A stretch of DNA of 12,021 nucleotides from Flavobacteriaceae bacterium UBA5079 (GTDB lineage: Bacteria; Bacteroidota; Bacteroidia; Flavobacteriales; Flavobacteriaceae), in NCBI GenBank assembly GCA_002414705.1, contig DIAL01000087.1:36020-48040 (forward strand), given 5' to 3'. The notes under the pieces were generated by a model. The model was not told the origin of the DNA. It saw only the letters and a list, made by a program, of their open reading frames with translations, and did no database searches. The position numbers and the translations under genes were made by a program. Positions 1-6,267 of the stretch are shown here, one piece after another (the stretch's first letter is position 1; the number at the start of each line of letters is the position of its first letter).

Positions 1-287
1 GCATCATCAATAGCTAACTGAAAGTTAACTCTTGCTTGATACTCGTCAAAATTGCTTTGGGCATTCATCCAAAAATGAGCAGGTATTTTAAGAACTTGTT
101 CAAATAGCACTGCCATATCTGGTGTAATAGCACTTTCACCCTTTAGCACTGCTGTAATCGTTTTTTCTGGTTTTCCTGTTCTTACTGCAAATTCCTTTGC
201 TCCTAATTCTCTCTCTTCTAATGCCTCTAATAATATGTCGCCAGGGTGTGTAACACTTTCTGGATAATACTGATTAATAGTTGCCAT
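1..287 (-). CDS. higA: HigA-family antitoxin (XRE-type HTH), 3' end beyond left edge
   Basis: Antitoxin of a type II toxin-antitoxin pair; the family binds and neutralises a HigB-type toxin and represses its own operon through an HTH domain. The ATG at 287 opens a frame that stays open to base 1 (95 codons), so the C-terminus lies outside the window. The HigA hallmarks are visible: HPGDIL at residues 14-19, an HTH at about 31-50 ending in TITAVLKGE, and the conserved IPAHFW at 68-73. The start lies 25 bases after the toxin stop on the same strand, which is the toxin-first order typical of higBA. Since only about 95 residues are visible, I cannot tell whether this is the usual length of about 100 residues or a longer variant. 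The family call is firm; that it pairs with the adjacent toxin is inferred from position. Confidence 0.88.
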   Translation of the reverse strand, partial: MATINQYYPESVTHPGDILLEALEERELGAKEFAVRTGKPEKTITAVLKGESAITPDMAVLFEQVLKIPAHFWMNAQSNFDEYQARVNFQLAIDD

Positions 288-312
288 ATTTGTCCCTTCT
301 TTAGTTTTCTGT

Positions 313-645
313 TTAATGGTAATCTTCGATGTTAATAATTTCTACTCCTAAAATTTCAACCCAAATATATTTTCCATTGTCATCTGTAGGTATTGGGTTT
401 TCTTGAGGGGTAAAAATGAGTCTGTAAGGATGGTCTAAATCGCAAGCCCATTGACCTTTTTTGTTCTCTTTTAATTCATGAAATCTTCCTGGGGCATATC
501 TTAAGTCTTCTAAAGTTGTTGCTGCTTGAATTTGGGAGAGTCTTTTTTTATAGACTCTAAATCTATCTGCGCCCAACTTTTTTTGTCCATCCCTGTCACT
601 GTTGGCGTATTTCTTTAACTTCTTGTCCCCAAATGTAATATCCAT
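313..645 (-). CDS. higB: HigB-like toxin (RelE/ParE superfamily)
   Basis: A 110-residue protein of the HigB/plasmid-maintenance killer family. Members are small RelE-fold ribonucleases that cut mRNA on the ribosome and are held inactive by HigA. Conserved family blocks are present: AATTLEDL (41-48), PGRFHELK (52-59) and GQWACDLDHPYRLIF (64-78), the last forming the central strands of the fold. It is slightly longer than classical HigB (about 92 residues) because of an insert after residue 79 (QENPIPTDDNGKY). The gene lies 56 bases downstream of hsdM on the same strand and 25 bases upstream of the antitoxin, so it could be read from hsdM or from its own promoter at about 648-682. Toxicity is a family inference; no catalytic residue can be assigned with certainty from sequence alone. 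Confidence 0.87.
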   Translation of the reverse strand: MDITFGDKKLKKYANSDRDGQKKLGADRFRVYKKRLSQIQAATTLEDLRYAPGRFHELKENKKGQWACDLDHPYRLIFTPQENPIPTDDNGKYIWVEILGVEIINIEDYH

Positions 646-647
646 TG

Positions 648-682
648 CAAATATAATAAACTTATTAACATCAAGTGTTAAT
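648..682 (-). promoter_or_regulatory. Candidate higBA promoter and operator
   Basis: A perfect inverted repeat, ATTAACA-tcaag-TGTTAAT (664-682, 7-bp arms), lies just upstream of the toxin gene. On the minus strand, TATATTTG (655-648) matches the Bacteroidota -7 consensus TAnnTTTG, and a TTG inside the repeat spacer lies 16 bases upstream of it, close to a -33 position. A repressor on the palindrome would cover the -33 box, as expected for HigA autoregulation. The -7 box is only 2 bases from the start codon, so transcripts from it would be almost leaderless. The palindrome is seen directly; its role is inferred. Confidence 0.42.
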
Positions 683-701
683 TAAAAAATAAAAATAGTA
701 A

Positions 702-2915
702 TTAACTTTTAATAATCTCTTCTAGAATTCCTTCTGTTTCCTTTTCTAATTCAAGGATTTCCTGCTTTATTAGGTCTAAATCTTTAGGGGGAGAATAGTT
801 ATAAAAATATCTTGTAAATGAAATCATGTAGCCTTTTATAATCTTGTCATAGCTTATCCAAGCATCAGGTACATAAGGCATCACTTCTCTATTAAAATAG
901 TCCTCAATATTTTCATTTAAAGGAACAATTTCTGTGTCTCTTAAATCAGAATCTGCTTCATAAATAATAGTGCCATCTTTTTCTTTTTTCTTGATTACTG
1001 GTTTAGCTTCTTCATCCTTCCAGCTCACAGTAAGTAGTACTTTTTTCTTGTTTATAGCACTTACTTTATATGAAAACGATTTTAGTATTTTATCAACTTC
1101 TTTGTTGAACAGGTTGAAGTCGTCATAAAGTGTATCACCAATTTTAGTAAAAATATCTTTAGCAATTAGCATCAACTCTTTTTGAGTTTTCCAAGTAGCT
1201 GTACTAAACAGTTTTTTTCTATTAGCAGTTGATGTTTTTAAGTCTTGGTCTTTAATCCACAACTCTGTTTTTTGTTTAATATCTTTTGTAATACCTTCAT
1301 ATAAAGCATCCCCAAATTCCTTAAACATCCATGTCATTTCCTCTGAAATAGTGTTTACATATCTCAATTTTTCAATTGCTTCTTCGGTAAACTGCGATTT
1401 GTATCTTAAAGGTCTTTCTATGGTAACTTCATGATAGCCAAAATCTTCATTGTTAAAAACTTTAGATATTTCAGTTTCTTTAAAGTTTAGGTATAAGTCC
1501 TCTATTTGCTTGATATGACTTGGTTGCATCTCGCAGTTTTTCTCTCCTAAATTTCTTCTTAAAGGTGTAGATAAGTCTAAAGCATTAATAAGCTGAATTT
1601 TGCCTTCTCTTCTTTTTTCTTTTCTATTAGAAAGTAGCCAAATGTAAGTTGGAATTCCTGTATTGTAAAATATTTTTTCTGGGAGCGCCACTATACATTC
1701 TACCAAATCATTCTCAATTAAGTAGCGTCTAATTTCACTTTCCCCTTGACCAGCATTACCAGTAAATAACGAAGAACCATTATGTACAGATGCAATTCTG
1801 CTTCCTAATTCAGTTCCTTTCTTCATTTTATGAACCATATTAGAAAGGAATAGTAGTTGACAATCAGAAATTTTTGGTAGTCCTGTTTGGAATCTCGGGT
1901 CTTTTATTACTTCATTAGTTTTACCTCTTTCAATTACCACAGCATCTTCATCCTTTTTCCAAGCTTTACCATAAGGCGGATTAGACAACATAAAGTCGAA
2001 TTCTTTAAACTGAAAACCATCATTAGCTAATGTAGAACCATAAGCAATGTGATAATCCTTTTCTCCTTTAATAAGCATATCAGAATTACAAACTGCCCAA
2101 GTTTCAGGGTTTACTTCTTGTCCATACAAGCTAAATGTGGTTTTGTTATCTGTAATTCTTTTAGCATATTTTTCAGCTTCAGTTAACATACCACCACTAC
2201 CACAAGCAGAATCGTATATAGAGTATTGAGCAACTTTCAATTTATCTTTTATTGGTAAAAAGATAAGATGTGTCATTAACTGTATAATTTCTCTAGGTGT
2301 AAAGTGTTCTCCAGCTTCTTCGTTATTTTCTTCGTTGAACTTTCTAATAAGTTCTTCAAAAACATAGCCCATACCTAAATTAGTTAGAGGAGGTAAAACC
2401 TCTCCTTTAGGATTCTTAATTTCTATAGGGCTTAAATTGATTTCTTTAGAAGCTAATTTTTCAATTAAAAGAGGTGTTAATCCATTCTCTTTTAGTTTTG
2501 GGAGTTGTTTTCTTATTTCAAATCGGTCTATGATTTGTTGTATGTTATCTGAAAAACCATCAAGATATTCTTCTAGATTACTATCTATATTAGCTGGGTC
2601 GTTAGTTAAGGCAGTATAAGGAAATTCAGATTTTACAGTACTACTATCTGAAAATGTAAATCCTGAAATATTATAAAAAGGGAATTTAGATTGATGTGTT
2701 AGTCCAGACAAATCGTCTATCTCATTTTCCATTAAAAATTTATGTCCTTGTAAAACCTCTTCTTTAGTTGGTATTAACAGAGCATCCAATCTTCTTAACA
2801 CGGTAAAAGGCAAGATTATATCTCTGTATTTACCTCTAACAAAATCATCTCTCAAAACATCATCAGCAATGCTCCAAATGAAACTAACTATTTGATTGTG
2901 TACTTTATTATTCAT
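702..2915 (-). CDS. hsdM: Type I restriction-modification DNA methyltransferase subunit HsdM
   Basis: N6-adenine methyltransferase subunit of a type I R-M system. With the specificity subunit HsdS it methylates the recognition sequence, and with HsdR it forms the restriction complex. The 737-residue protein begins with the helical HsdM N-terminal domain (about 5-150). The catalytic domain follows: GEHFTPREI (202-210), SAM-binding motif I DSACGSGGM (235-243), GQEVNPETW (265-273), and catalytic motif IV NPPY (312-315). It is longer than enterobacterial HsdM (about 500 residues) because of a charged, helical C-terminal extension after about residue 500. Motif I has DSACGSGG where DPACGSGG is commoner. 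No hsdS or hsdR lies in the window; both may lie to the left, beyond the toxin-antitoxin pair that follows at 56 bases. All key methyltransferase motifs are intact. Confidence 0.96.
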   Translation of the reverse strand: MNNKVHNQIVSFIWSIADDVLRDDFVRGKYRDIILPFTVLRRLDALLIPTKEEVLQGHKFLMENEIDDLSGLTHQSKFPFYNISGFTFSDSSTVKSEFPYTALTNDPANIDSNLEEYLDGFSDNIQQIIDRFEIRKQLPKLKENGLTPLLIEKLASKEINLSPIEIKNPKGEVLPPLTNLGMGYVFEELIRKFNEENNEEAGEHFTPREIIQLMTHLIFLPIKDKLKVAQYSIYDSACGSGGMLTEAEKYAKRITDNKTTFSLYGQEVNPETWAVCNSDMLIKGEKDYHIAYGSTLANDGFQFKEFDFMLSNPPYGKAWKKDEDAVVIERGKTNEVIKDPRFQTGLPKISDCQLLFLSNMVHKMKKGTELGSRIASVHNGSSLFTGNAGQGESEIRRYLIENDLVECIVALPEKIFYNTGIPTYIWLLSNRKEKRREGKIQLINALDLSTPLRRNLGEKNCEMQPSHIKQIEDLYLNFKETEISKVFNNEDFGYHEVTIERPLRYKSQFTEEAIEKLRYVNTISEEMTWMFKEFGDALYEGITKDIKQKTELWIKDQDLKTSTANRKKLFSTATWKTQKELMLIAKDIFTKIGDTLYDDFNLFNKEVDKILKSFSYKVSAINKKKVLLTVSWKDEEAKPVIKKKEKDGTIIYEADSDLRDTEIVPLNENIEDYFNREVMPYVPDAWISYDKIIKGYMISFTRYFYNYSPPKDLDLIKQEILELEKETEGILEEIIKS

Positions 2916-3179
2916 TTATACTTTTTATGTGCCTATAAATGTAAGGCTATTCAAAAGCAAAAAAAATTTTATAAAAAATTTTTATCGATTAAAGGTGTAT
3001 GTGTCCCATACCTTGTGCAAAACCCCCACCCATTTCTGGGAAAGGAAACTCCTCCCTACACTTATATAGTAAAGATAATTTTCTAGCAGGATAAATAAAT
3101 TCAAGTTGATAGCTGTAATTTATATTCTATGGAGGATTGATTTTCTGTGTGGTGTACTACAACTCAAAAATTTTAGAAA
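2916..3179. other. Divergent intergenic region with C-rich patch and hairpin
   Basis: This 264-base gap separates hsdM (minus) from the 3180 gene (plus) and should hold both promoters, but I see no convincing TAnnTTTG box for either. It contains an A/T-tract block (about 2959-2985). After that is an imperfect hairpin with the core GTATG-tgtcc-CATAC (2997-3011), extended by AAGG/CCTT with a bulge. A strand-biased C-rich patch (about 3003-3057) includes CCCA-tttc-TGGG (3030-3041). This patch is unlike the surrounding AT-rich DNA and could be a regulatory leader or a transfer or replication site; nothing seen decides between these. Confidence 0.4.
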
Positions 3180-3575
3180 ATGGTTAGAATAGTTAACTAC
3201 AAAGAGAGACAGAAAGAGGATGGAACATCATTCTTTGTTCTGGAACTGCAAGGAGGAATTGAAATGGTATTAAGCAAGTCTACAGGTAACTTCTACGCTA
3301 CTGCAAAGCGTGCTTTTATCCCAAGTACATTTGATGAACAAACTTGTACTGGACTTATTGGTACAGAAATGCCAGGGAGCATCATTAAAGAAGACTGTGA
3401 GCCTTTTGAATATGTTGTAAAGGAAACAGGAGAGGAAATAACATTATCTCATAGATGGGTGTATGTTACAGAAGATGCTGTTAAGCCAAAACATACTGCT
3501 GTTAAGTATGAGCAGAATGTTATTGCAAACTCTGATGTGTTTTCACAGAATGGTATTCTTGAGCATGCAGAGTAA
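3180..3575 (+). CDS. Conserved-looking hypothetical protein, island cargo
   Basis: A 131-residue soluble protein with no signal peptide and no membrane segment; I do not recognise its family. It begins MVRIVNYKERQKEDGTSFF and reads as alternating short strands: FVLELQGGIEMVLS at 19-32, NFYATAKRAFIPSTF at 37-51, and later FEYVVKETGEEITLSHRWVY at about 77-96. This suggests a small beta-rich fold. A GTEMPG stretch at about 61-66 and two Cys residues are visible, but there is no catalytic signature. The start chosen is the first ATG in frame. The gene stands alone between the divergent region with hsdM and a strong terminator, 192 bases ahead of the RadC-like gene, so it is probably monocistronic. 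That it is real is supported by the terminator placed directly after the stop and by protein-like composition. Confidence 0.7.
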   Translation: MVRIVNYKERQKEDGTSFFVLELQGGIEMVLSKSTGNFYATAKRAFIPSTFDEQTCTGLIGTEMPGSIIKEDCEPFEYVVKETGEEITLSHRWVYVTEDAVKPKHTAVKYEQNVIANSDVFSQNGILEHAE

Positions 3576-3581
3576 AAATTT

Positions 3582-3619
3582 AAGCCTAGTCTATGTAAAT
3601 AGATTGGGCTTTGTTTTTT
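3582..3619 (+). terminator. Rho-independent terminator after the 3180-3575 gene
   Basis: The stem AAGCCTAGTCTAT (3582-3594) pairs with ATAGATTGGGCTT (3599-3611) across a GTAA loop, all 13 positions pairing with two G-T wobbles. A T-rich tail (TTGTTTTTT) follows. It begins six bases after the stop codon. Confidence 0.85.
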
Positions 3620-3767
3620 GAAATATAGAACACCCTTGCTTTGTTGGGTTTGATTGCTCATACCTACAAAATAATAAGAGAGTCAAATTGTTTCTTGGTT
3701 ATCCAAACTAACTAGGATGTAAAGTATATGTCTTGTATTAAATCTAAAACTTTTAAAAGTAACAATA

Positions 3768-4205
3768 ATGGAAATAGCAGAAGTAAGTGTATCGTACTCC
3801 AACAATAATAAGGAGAAATTAAAAATCAACAATAGTAAAGATTCTTATAATGTTTTAATAGCATGTTGGAATCAGCATATTATAGAGCTTCAAGAAGAGT
3901 TTAAAGTATTGCTATTAAATAGGAACAATCAGGTAATTGGTATTTACCCATTATCAAGAGGTGGCGTAGCAGGAACAATTGTCGACCCTAAACTAGTATT
4001 TAGTGTTGCTTTAAAGTGTAACGCTTCGAGTATAATTATAGCGCATAATCATCCTAGTGAGAACTTGACCCCAAGTGAATCAGATAAGCGCATAACAAAA
4101 AAGCTTAAAAAAGCTGGAGAATATCTGGATATTACACTTTTAGACCATTTAATAATGACCAAAGAAGACTTTTATAGTTTTAATGATAATGGGTTGTTAA
4201 CATAA
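3768..4205 (+). CDS. RadC-like JAB/MPN-domain protein, short mobile-element type
   Basis: A 145-residue protein of the RadC/DUF2466 family with the zinc-dependent JAMM signature HNHP-x6-S-x2-D: H93, H95, S103 and D106, with an upstream Glu at 43 or 44 in LQEEF as the likely fourth functional residue. It consists almost wholly of the JAB domain and lacks the N-terminal helix-hairpin-helix domain of full-length chromosomal RadC (about 220 residues). This short form is common in Bacteroidota integrative elements, prophages and plasmids. Despite the name, no role in DNA repair is established; a zinc hydrolase or peptidase-like activity is inferred from the motif. The first ATG lies in an AT-rich leader without a clear ribosome binding site. 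It is convergent with the XRE repressor gene across a 113-base gap holding two hairpins. Confidence 0.92.
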   Translation: MEIAEVSVSYSNNNKEKLKINNSKDSYNVLIACWNQHIIELQEEFKVLLLNRNNQVIGIYPLSRGGVAGTIVDPKLVFSVALKCNASSIIIAHNHPSENLTPSESDKRITKKLKKAGEYLDITLLDHLIMTKEDFYSFNDNGLLT

Positions 4206-4251
4206 GTTTTAAAACTATTGTATTTGTAAGCAAAGCTGAACGCCTGTTTTT

Positions 4252-4288
4252 TAGACCAGATTTTAAGGTCTATAATCTTTAGAGATTA
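4252..4288. terminator. Two small hairpins between convergent genes, weak bidirectional terminator
   Basis: TAGACC (4252-4257) pairs with GGTCTA (4267-4272), and directly after it TAATCT (4273-4278) pairs with AGATTA (4283-4288) across TTAG. A T-run (4246-4252) precedes the first hairpin and would act as the tail for minus-strand transcripts. The position between two convergent stops fits termination, but the stems are short. Confidence 0.4.
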
Positions 4289-4318
4289 GTATTAATAGCT
4301 AAAATTTGATTTACAGAA

Positions 4319-4540
4319 TCAAAAAATATCATTTAATAACTCGTTCATAGAAATATTAAAGTACCTACAGATTTTGATTAAAGTTGTAAAACTGACATCT
4401 CTAACACCTCTCTCAATCCTACCAAAATTTATACCAGTATCTTCATAGCATACAGCTTGAGTAAGGTTTCTTTCATTTCTTAAAGTCTTGATTCTGTTGG
4501 CTAATTCTAAAAGAATTTCTTTACTGTCATCATTTTTCAT
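4319..4540 (-). CDS. XRE-family HTH transcriptional regulator
   Basis: A 73-residue protein that is essentially a lone Cro/CI-type helix-turn-helix domain: LANRIKTLRNERNLTQ (13-28), then the recognition helix region GINFGRIERGVRDVSF (37-51), and the closing LIKICRYFNISMNELL (54-69). Such single-domain proteins act as dimeric repressors of neighbouring genes in mobile elements, or as antitoxin-like and control proteins beside R-M systems. It is transcribed divergently from the 4653-6233 operon, and an 11-of-12 inverted repeat in the shared intergenic region is its likely operator. The usual Gln at the start of the recognition helix is replaced (QAVCYEDTGI where QEELA is typical), so target preference cannot be guessed. 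A role as regulator of the adjacent operon is inferred from position and operator. Confidence 0.9.
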   Translation of the reverse strand: MKNDDSKEILLELANRIKTLRNERNLTQAVCYEDTGINFGRIERGVRDVSFTTLIKICRYFNISMNELLNDIF

Positions 4541-4543
4541 AAT

Positions 4544-4591
4544 GACCGAAATGTCCTTTAATTACTAATTTGCACCAAAGACATATCGGTC
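4544..4591. promoter_or_regulatory. Candidate operator, 12-bp inverted repeat between divergent genes
   Basis: GACCGAAATGTC (4544-4555) and GACATATCGGTC (4580-4591) are reverse complements at 11 of 12 positions, with centres 36 bp apart. The left arm starts three bases upstream of the repressor's start codon. The right arm covers the -33 region of the promoter whose -7 box is at 4604. This is the arrangement expected of a repressor that controls itself and the divergent operon. Confidence 0.6.
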
Positions 4592-4603
4592 TGTAAATTA
4601 TTA

Positions 4604-4611
4604 TATATTTG
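4604..4611 (+). promoter_or_regulatory. -7 promoter box for the 4653-6233 operon
   Basis: TATATTTG is an exact match to the Bacteroidota -7 consensus TAnnTTTG, 41 bases before the start codon of the membrane-protein gene. No good TTTG box is found at the expected -33 distance; that region is occupied by the right operator arm. This may mean a regulated or weak promoter. Confidence 0.5.
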
Positions 4612-4652
4612 TTCTAACACAGATGAGCTTGTTATTTAAATCTATATGAATT

Positions 4653-5357
4653 ATGAATTCAAAACCAGATGAACCATTTCAAAAGTTAGTGGAAGTACTT
4701 AAAATAAAGGTTTCAGAAATGGAGCAAAGAGAAGGTGAAAAGCCAACCTTTGAAGATTACATAAATGAAATGATAGAAGACGGTGTTATGTCATTTGATA
4801 ATTTGGAAAGCCAGATGAGGGGGCATGCTCTAGCTTGGAGTGGTGCTAAATTAGGTAGGTCAAATTGGAAGGAATTGTACAAAAGAATAAGTAATGATTT
4901 TGTGAATACTGATTCAGTTTTAGCAACTTCAAAAAATACGATAGAAGATTATAGCATCCAAGATAATAGACCAGAGGTAAAGAAAAGCAAGTCTTTAAAA
5001 TTTATTAAAACCTTTTTTAAGGAGGTCGATGATGAGGTTATTAATGTGTTTAAAAATGTAGGGTTGCTAAAGATTTTAGTAGCTGTTTTACTACTGTTCG
5101 TGTTATGGTATTTTGCTTCCTTAATTGGAGAGGAGAGTTCCTTTTATAGTATAGTCATTTTGATAAGTATAGTTAGTGCTATCCTGTATGTAGCTAAATT
5201 TCAAGACAAAAGTAATACTAAAATAGGGCAGGTTGTTTACTTTGTATTAAGCATTTTAGGTCTAGCTTTTTCGCTTTGTGTTGTTATAGCTATAGTTTGG
5301 GGCGTTTTTGACTTTTTAAAAGATGCTTTTTATTGGTTTCTAGAATTATTTAATTAA
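4653..5357 (+). CDS. Hypothetical membrane protein with cytosolic N-terminal domain
   Basis: A 234-residue protein of no family I recognise. Residues 1-135 are hydrophilic and probably cytosolic, with acidic and helical stretches (KPTFEDYINEMIEDGVMSF at 30-48). Three hydrophobic segments follow: about 138-158 (LLKILVAVLLLFVLWYFASL), 164-183 and 192-218, ending in an aromatic amphipathic tail (FLKDAFYWFLELF). There is no signal peptide, so the N-terminal domain should stay inside. It is the first gene of a tight run: 14 bases to the next gene, then 7 bases to the DUF3127 gene. A TAnnTTTG promoter box and an operator lie upstream. Start: this ATG is the first in the frame after the promoter. 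An N-terminal domain plus a small TM bundle under repressor control would fit a phage-defence or element-maintenance effector, but that is speculation. Confidence 0.8.
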   Translation: MNSKPDEPFQKLVEVLKIKVSEMEQREGEKPTFEDYINEMIEDGVMSFDNLESQMRGHALAWSGAKLGRSNWKELYKRISNDFVNTDSVLATSKNTIEDYSIQDNRPEVKKSKSLKFIKTFFKEVDDEVINVFKNVGLLKILVAVLLLFVLWYFASLIGEESSFYSIVILISIVSAILYVAKFQDKSNTKIGQVVYFVLSILGLAFSLCVVIAIVWGVFDFLKDAFYWFLELFN

Positions 5358-5371
5358 GCCATTATTGAAAT

Positions 5372-5866
5372 ATGATTAAAGTTTTTAGAGAATTGAAGGA
5401 GCTGTCAGTAAATGGGATTTATAACAAAACTAGTATTGAGTTTTGGCTGCATAAAAATGAACATAATTATAAAAAACTTATTAAGGATTTAGATACGCTA
5501 AATAAGGAGTTTCCAAACGCTTATATCAGAAATCATAATATGCTTCAAAATGAAGCTAAATTTTTAGATACTTATGAAGTGCTTTTGGAGGTTTTAGAGT
5601 GCTATGAAAACGAGCTTTACCATAAAGAGCAAATAGCGTACTACAATAGGATAAAAAATGATGAGTTGGAATTTAACTCTTGGTTGCAGATGCATAGGCT
5701 AGATGAAGGTGATATGCAAACAAAGTTTAAGCAATTGTTCCAAAACACGTCAAAGTTATCAGGATATGAGTTTATAATTCGTTATCCATTTGACTTGCCC
5801 CTTACAATTAAAGTAGATGAGTTAGATTTTAAAAATACAGTACAATTTATAAGTATAATACAATAA
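5372..5866 (+). CDS. Hypothetical protein, middle gene of repressor-controlled operon
   Basis: A 164-residue cytosolic protein that I do not recognise. It is rich in charged and aromatic residues and predicted by eye to be mostly helical: about 1-40, then LDTLNKEFPNAYIRNHNML (40-58), a helical block with Cys at about 75-80, and EQIAYYNRIKNDELEFNSWLQMHRL. It ends in a more strand-like segment (YEFIIRYPFDLPLTIKVDELDFKN). There is no signal peptide, membrane segment, zinc motif or catalytic signature. It begins 14 bases after the membrane-protein gene and ends 7 bases before the DUF3127 gene, so the three are almost certainly co-transcribed, and possibly translationally coupled. Its function is unknown; only its partnership with the neighbours is supported. 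Confidence 0.75.
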   Translation: MIKVFRELKELSVNGIYNKTSIEFWLHKNEHNYKKLIKDLDTLNKEFPNAYIRNHNMLQNEAKFLDTYEVLLEVLECYENELYHKEQIAYYNRIKNDELEFNSWLQMHRLDEGDMQTKFKQLFQNTSKLSGYEFIIRYPFDLPLTIKVDELDFKNTVQFISIIQ

Positions 5867-5873
5867 CCATAAA

Positions 5874-6233
5874 ATGGAAATCACAGGAAAGATAAAGGTC
5901 TTAAATGAGACTCAAAGTATAGGTGATAATGGCTTTAGAAAAAGAGAAGTTGTTATCACTACAGAAGAACAGTACCCACAACACATTTTAGTAGAGTTCA
6001 TACAAGATAAGTGTGATTTGCTAGATAGCTTTGTTGTAGGTCAAGAAGTAAAAATAGCCCTTAATATAAGAGGTAGAGAGTGGGTTAATCCTGAAGGTGT
6101 GTCAAAGTATTTTAATGCCATACAAGGATGGAAAATAGAGTTTTTAAATAGTGAAAAGCCTACACCTCAAACACAAACACAGCAAGAACCAGTAAGCTTT
6201 ATAGATGAAGCAGATAATGACTTGCCATTTTAA
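5874..6233 (+). CDS. DUF3127 protein with SSB-like acidic C-terminal tail
   Basis: A 119-residue protein of the DUF3127 family, which is widespread in Bacteroidota. The opening MEITGKIKVLNETQSIG and later FRKREVVITTEEQYPQHILVEF (21-42) give the strand pattern of an OB-like fold. VGQEVKIALNIRGREWVNPEG (55-75) and KYFNAIQGWKIEF (78-90) are the conserved later blocks. A Gln/Thr/Pro-rich linker (about 95-108) leads to the acidic, hydrophobic-ended tail DEADNDLPF (111-119), closely like the DDDIPF tail by which single-stranded DNA-binding proteins recruit repair and replication partners. A single-stranded nucleic-acid-binding role is therefore likely but unproven. It is the third gene of the tight operon and lies 34 bases before the lipoprotein gene. 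DUF3127 genes are also found in core genomes, so its presence in an island operon may reflect an element-encoded copy. Confidence 0.88.
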   Translation: MEITGKIKVLNETQSIGDNGFRKREVVITTEEQYPQHILVEFIQDKCDLLDSFVVGQEVKIALNIRGREWVNPEGVSKYFNAIQGWKIEFLNSEKPTPQTQTQQEPVSFIDEADNDLPF

Positions 6234-6267
6234 CAAAAAAAATCAATTAACCAATAAATAATAAATT

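Noticed and set aside
2892..3086. Open frame of 64 codons on the plus strand overlapping the hsdM start
   Set aside because: It lies antisense to the conserved hsdM N-terminus and runs through the A/T tract and C-rich patch; its composition (KQKKFYKKF, then Pro-rich) looks like translated non-coding DNA.
3449..3661. Minus-strand open frame of 70 codons
   Set aside because: It is antisense to the end of the 3180-3575 gene and crosses that gene's terminator, with no promoter or conserved content.
3768..4205. Authentic DNA-repair RadC
   Set aside because: The protein lacks the N-terminal helix-hairpin-helix part and is the short mobile-element form; a repair role is not supported.
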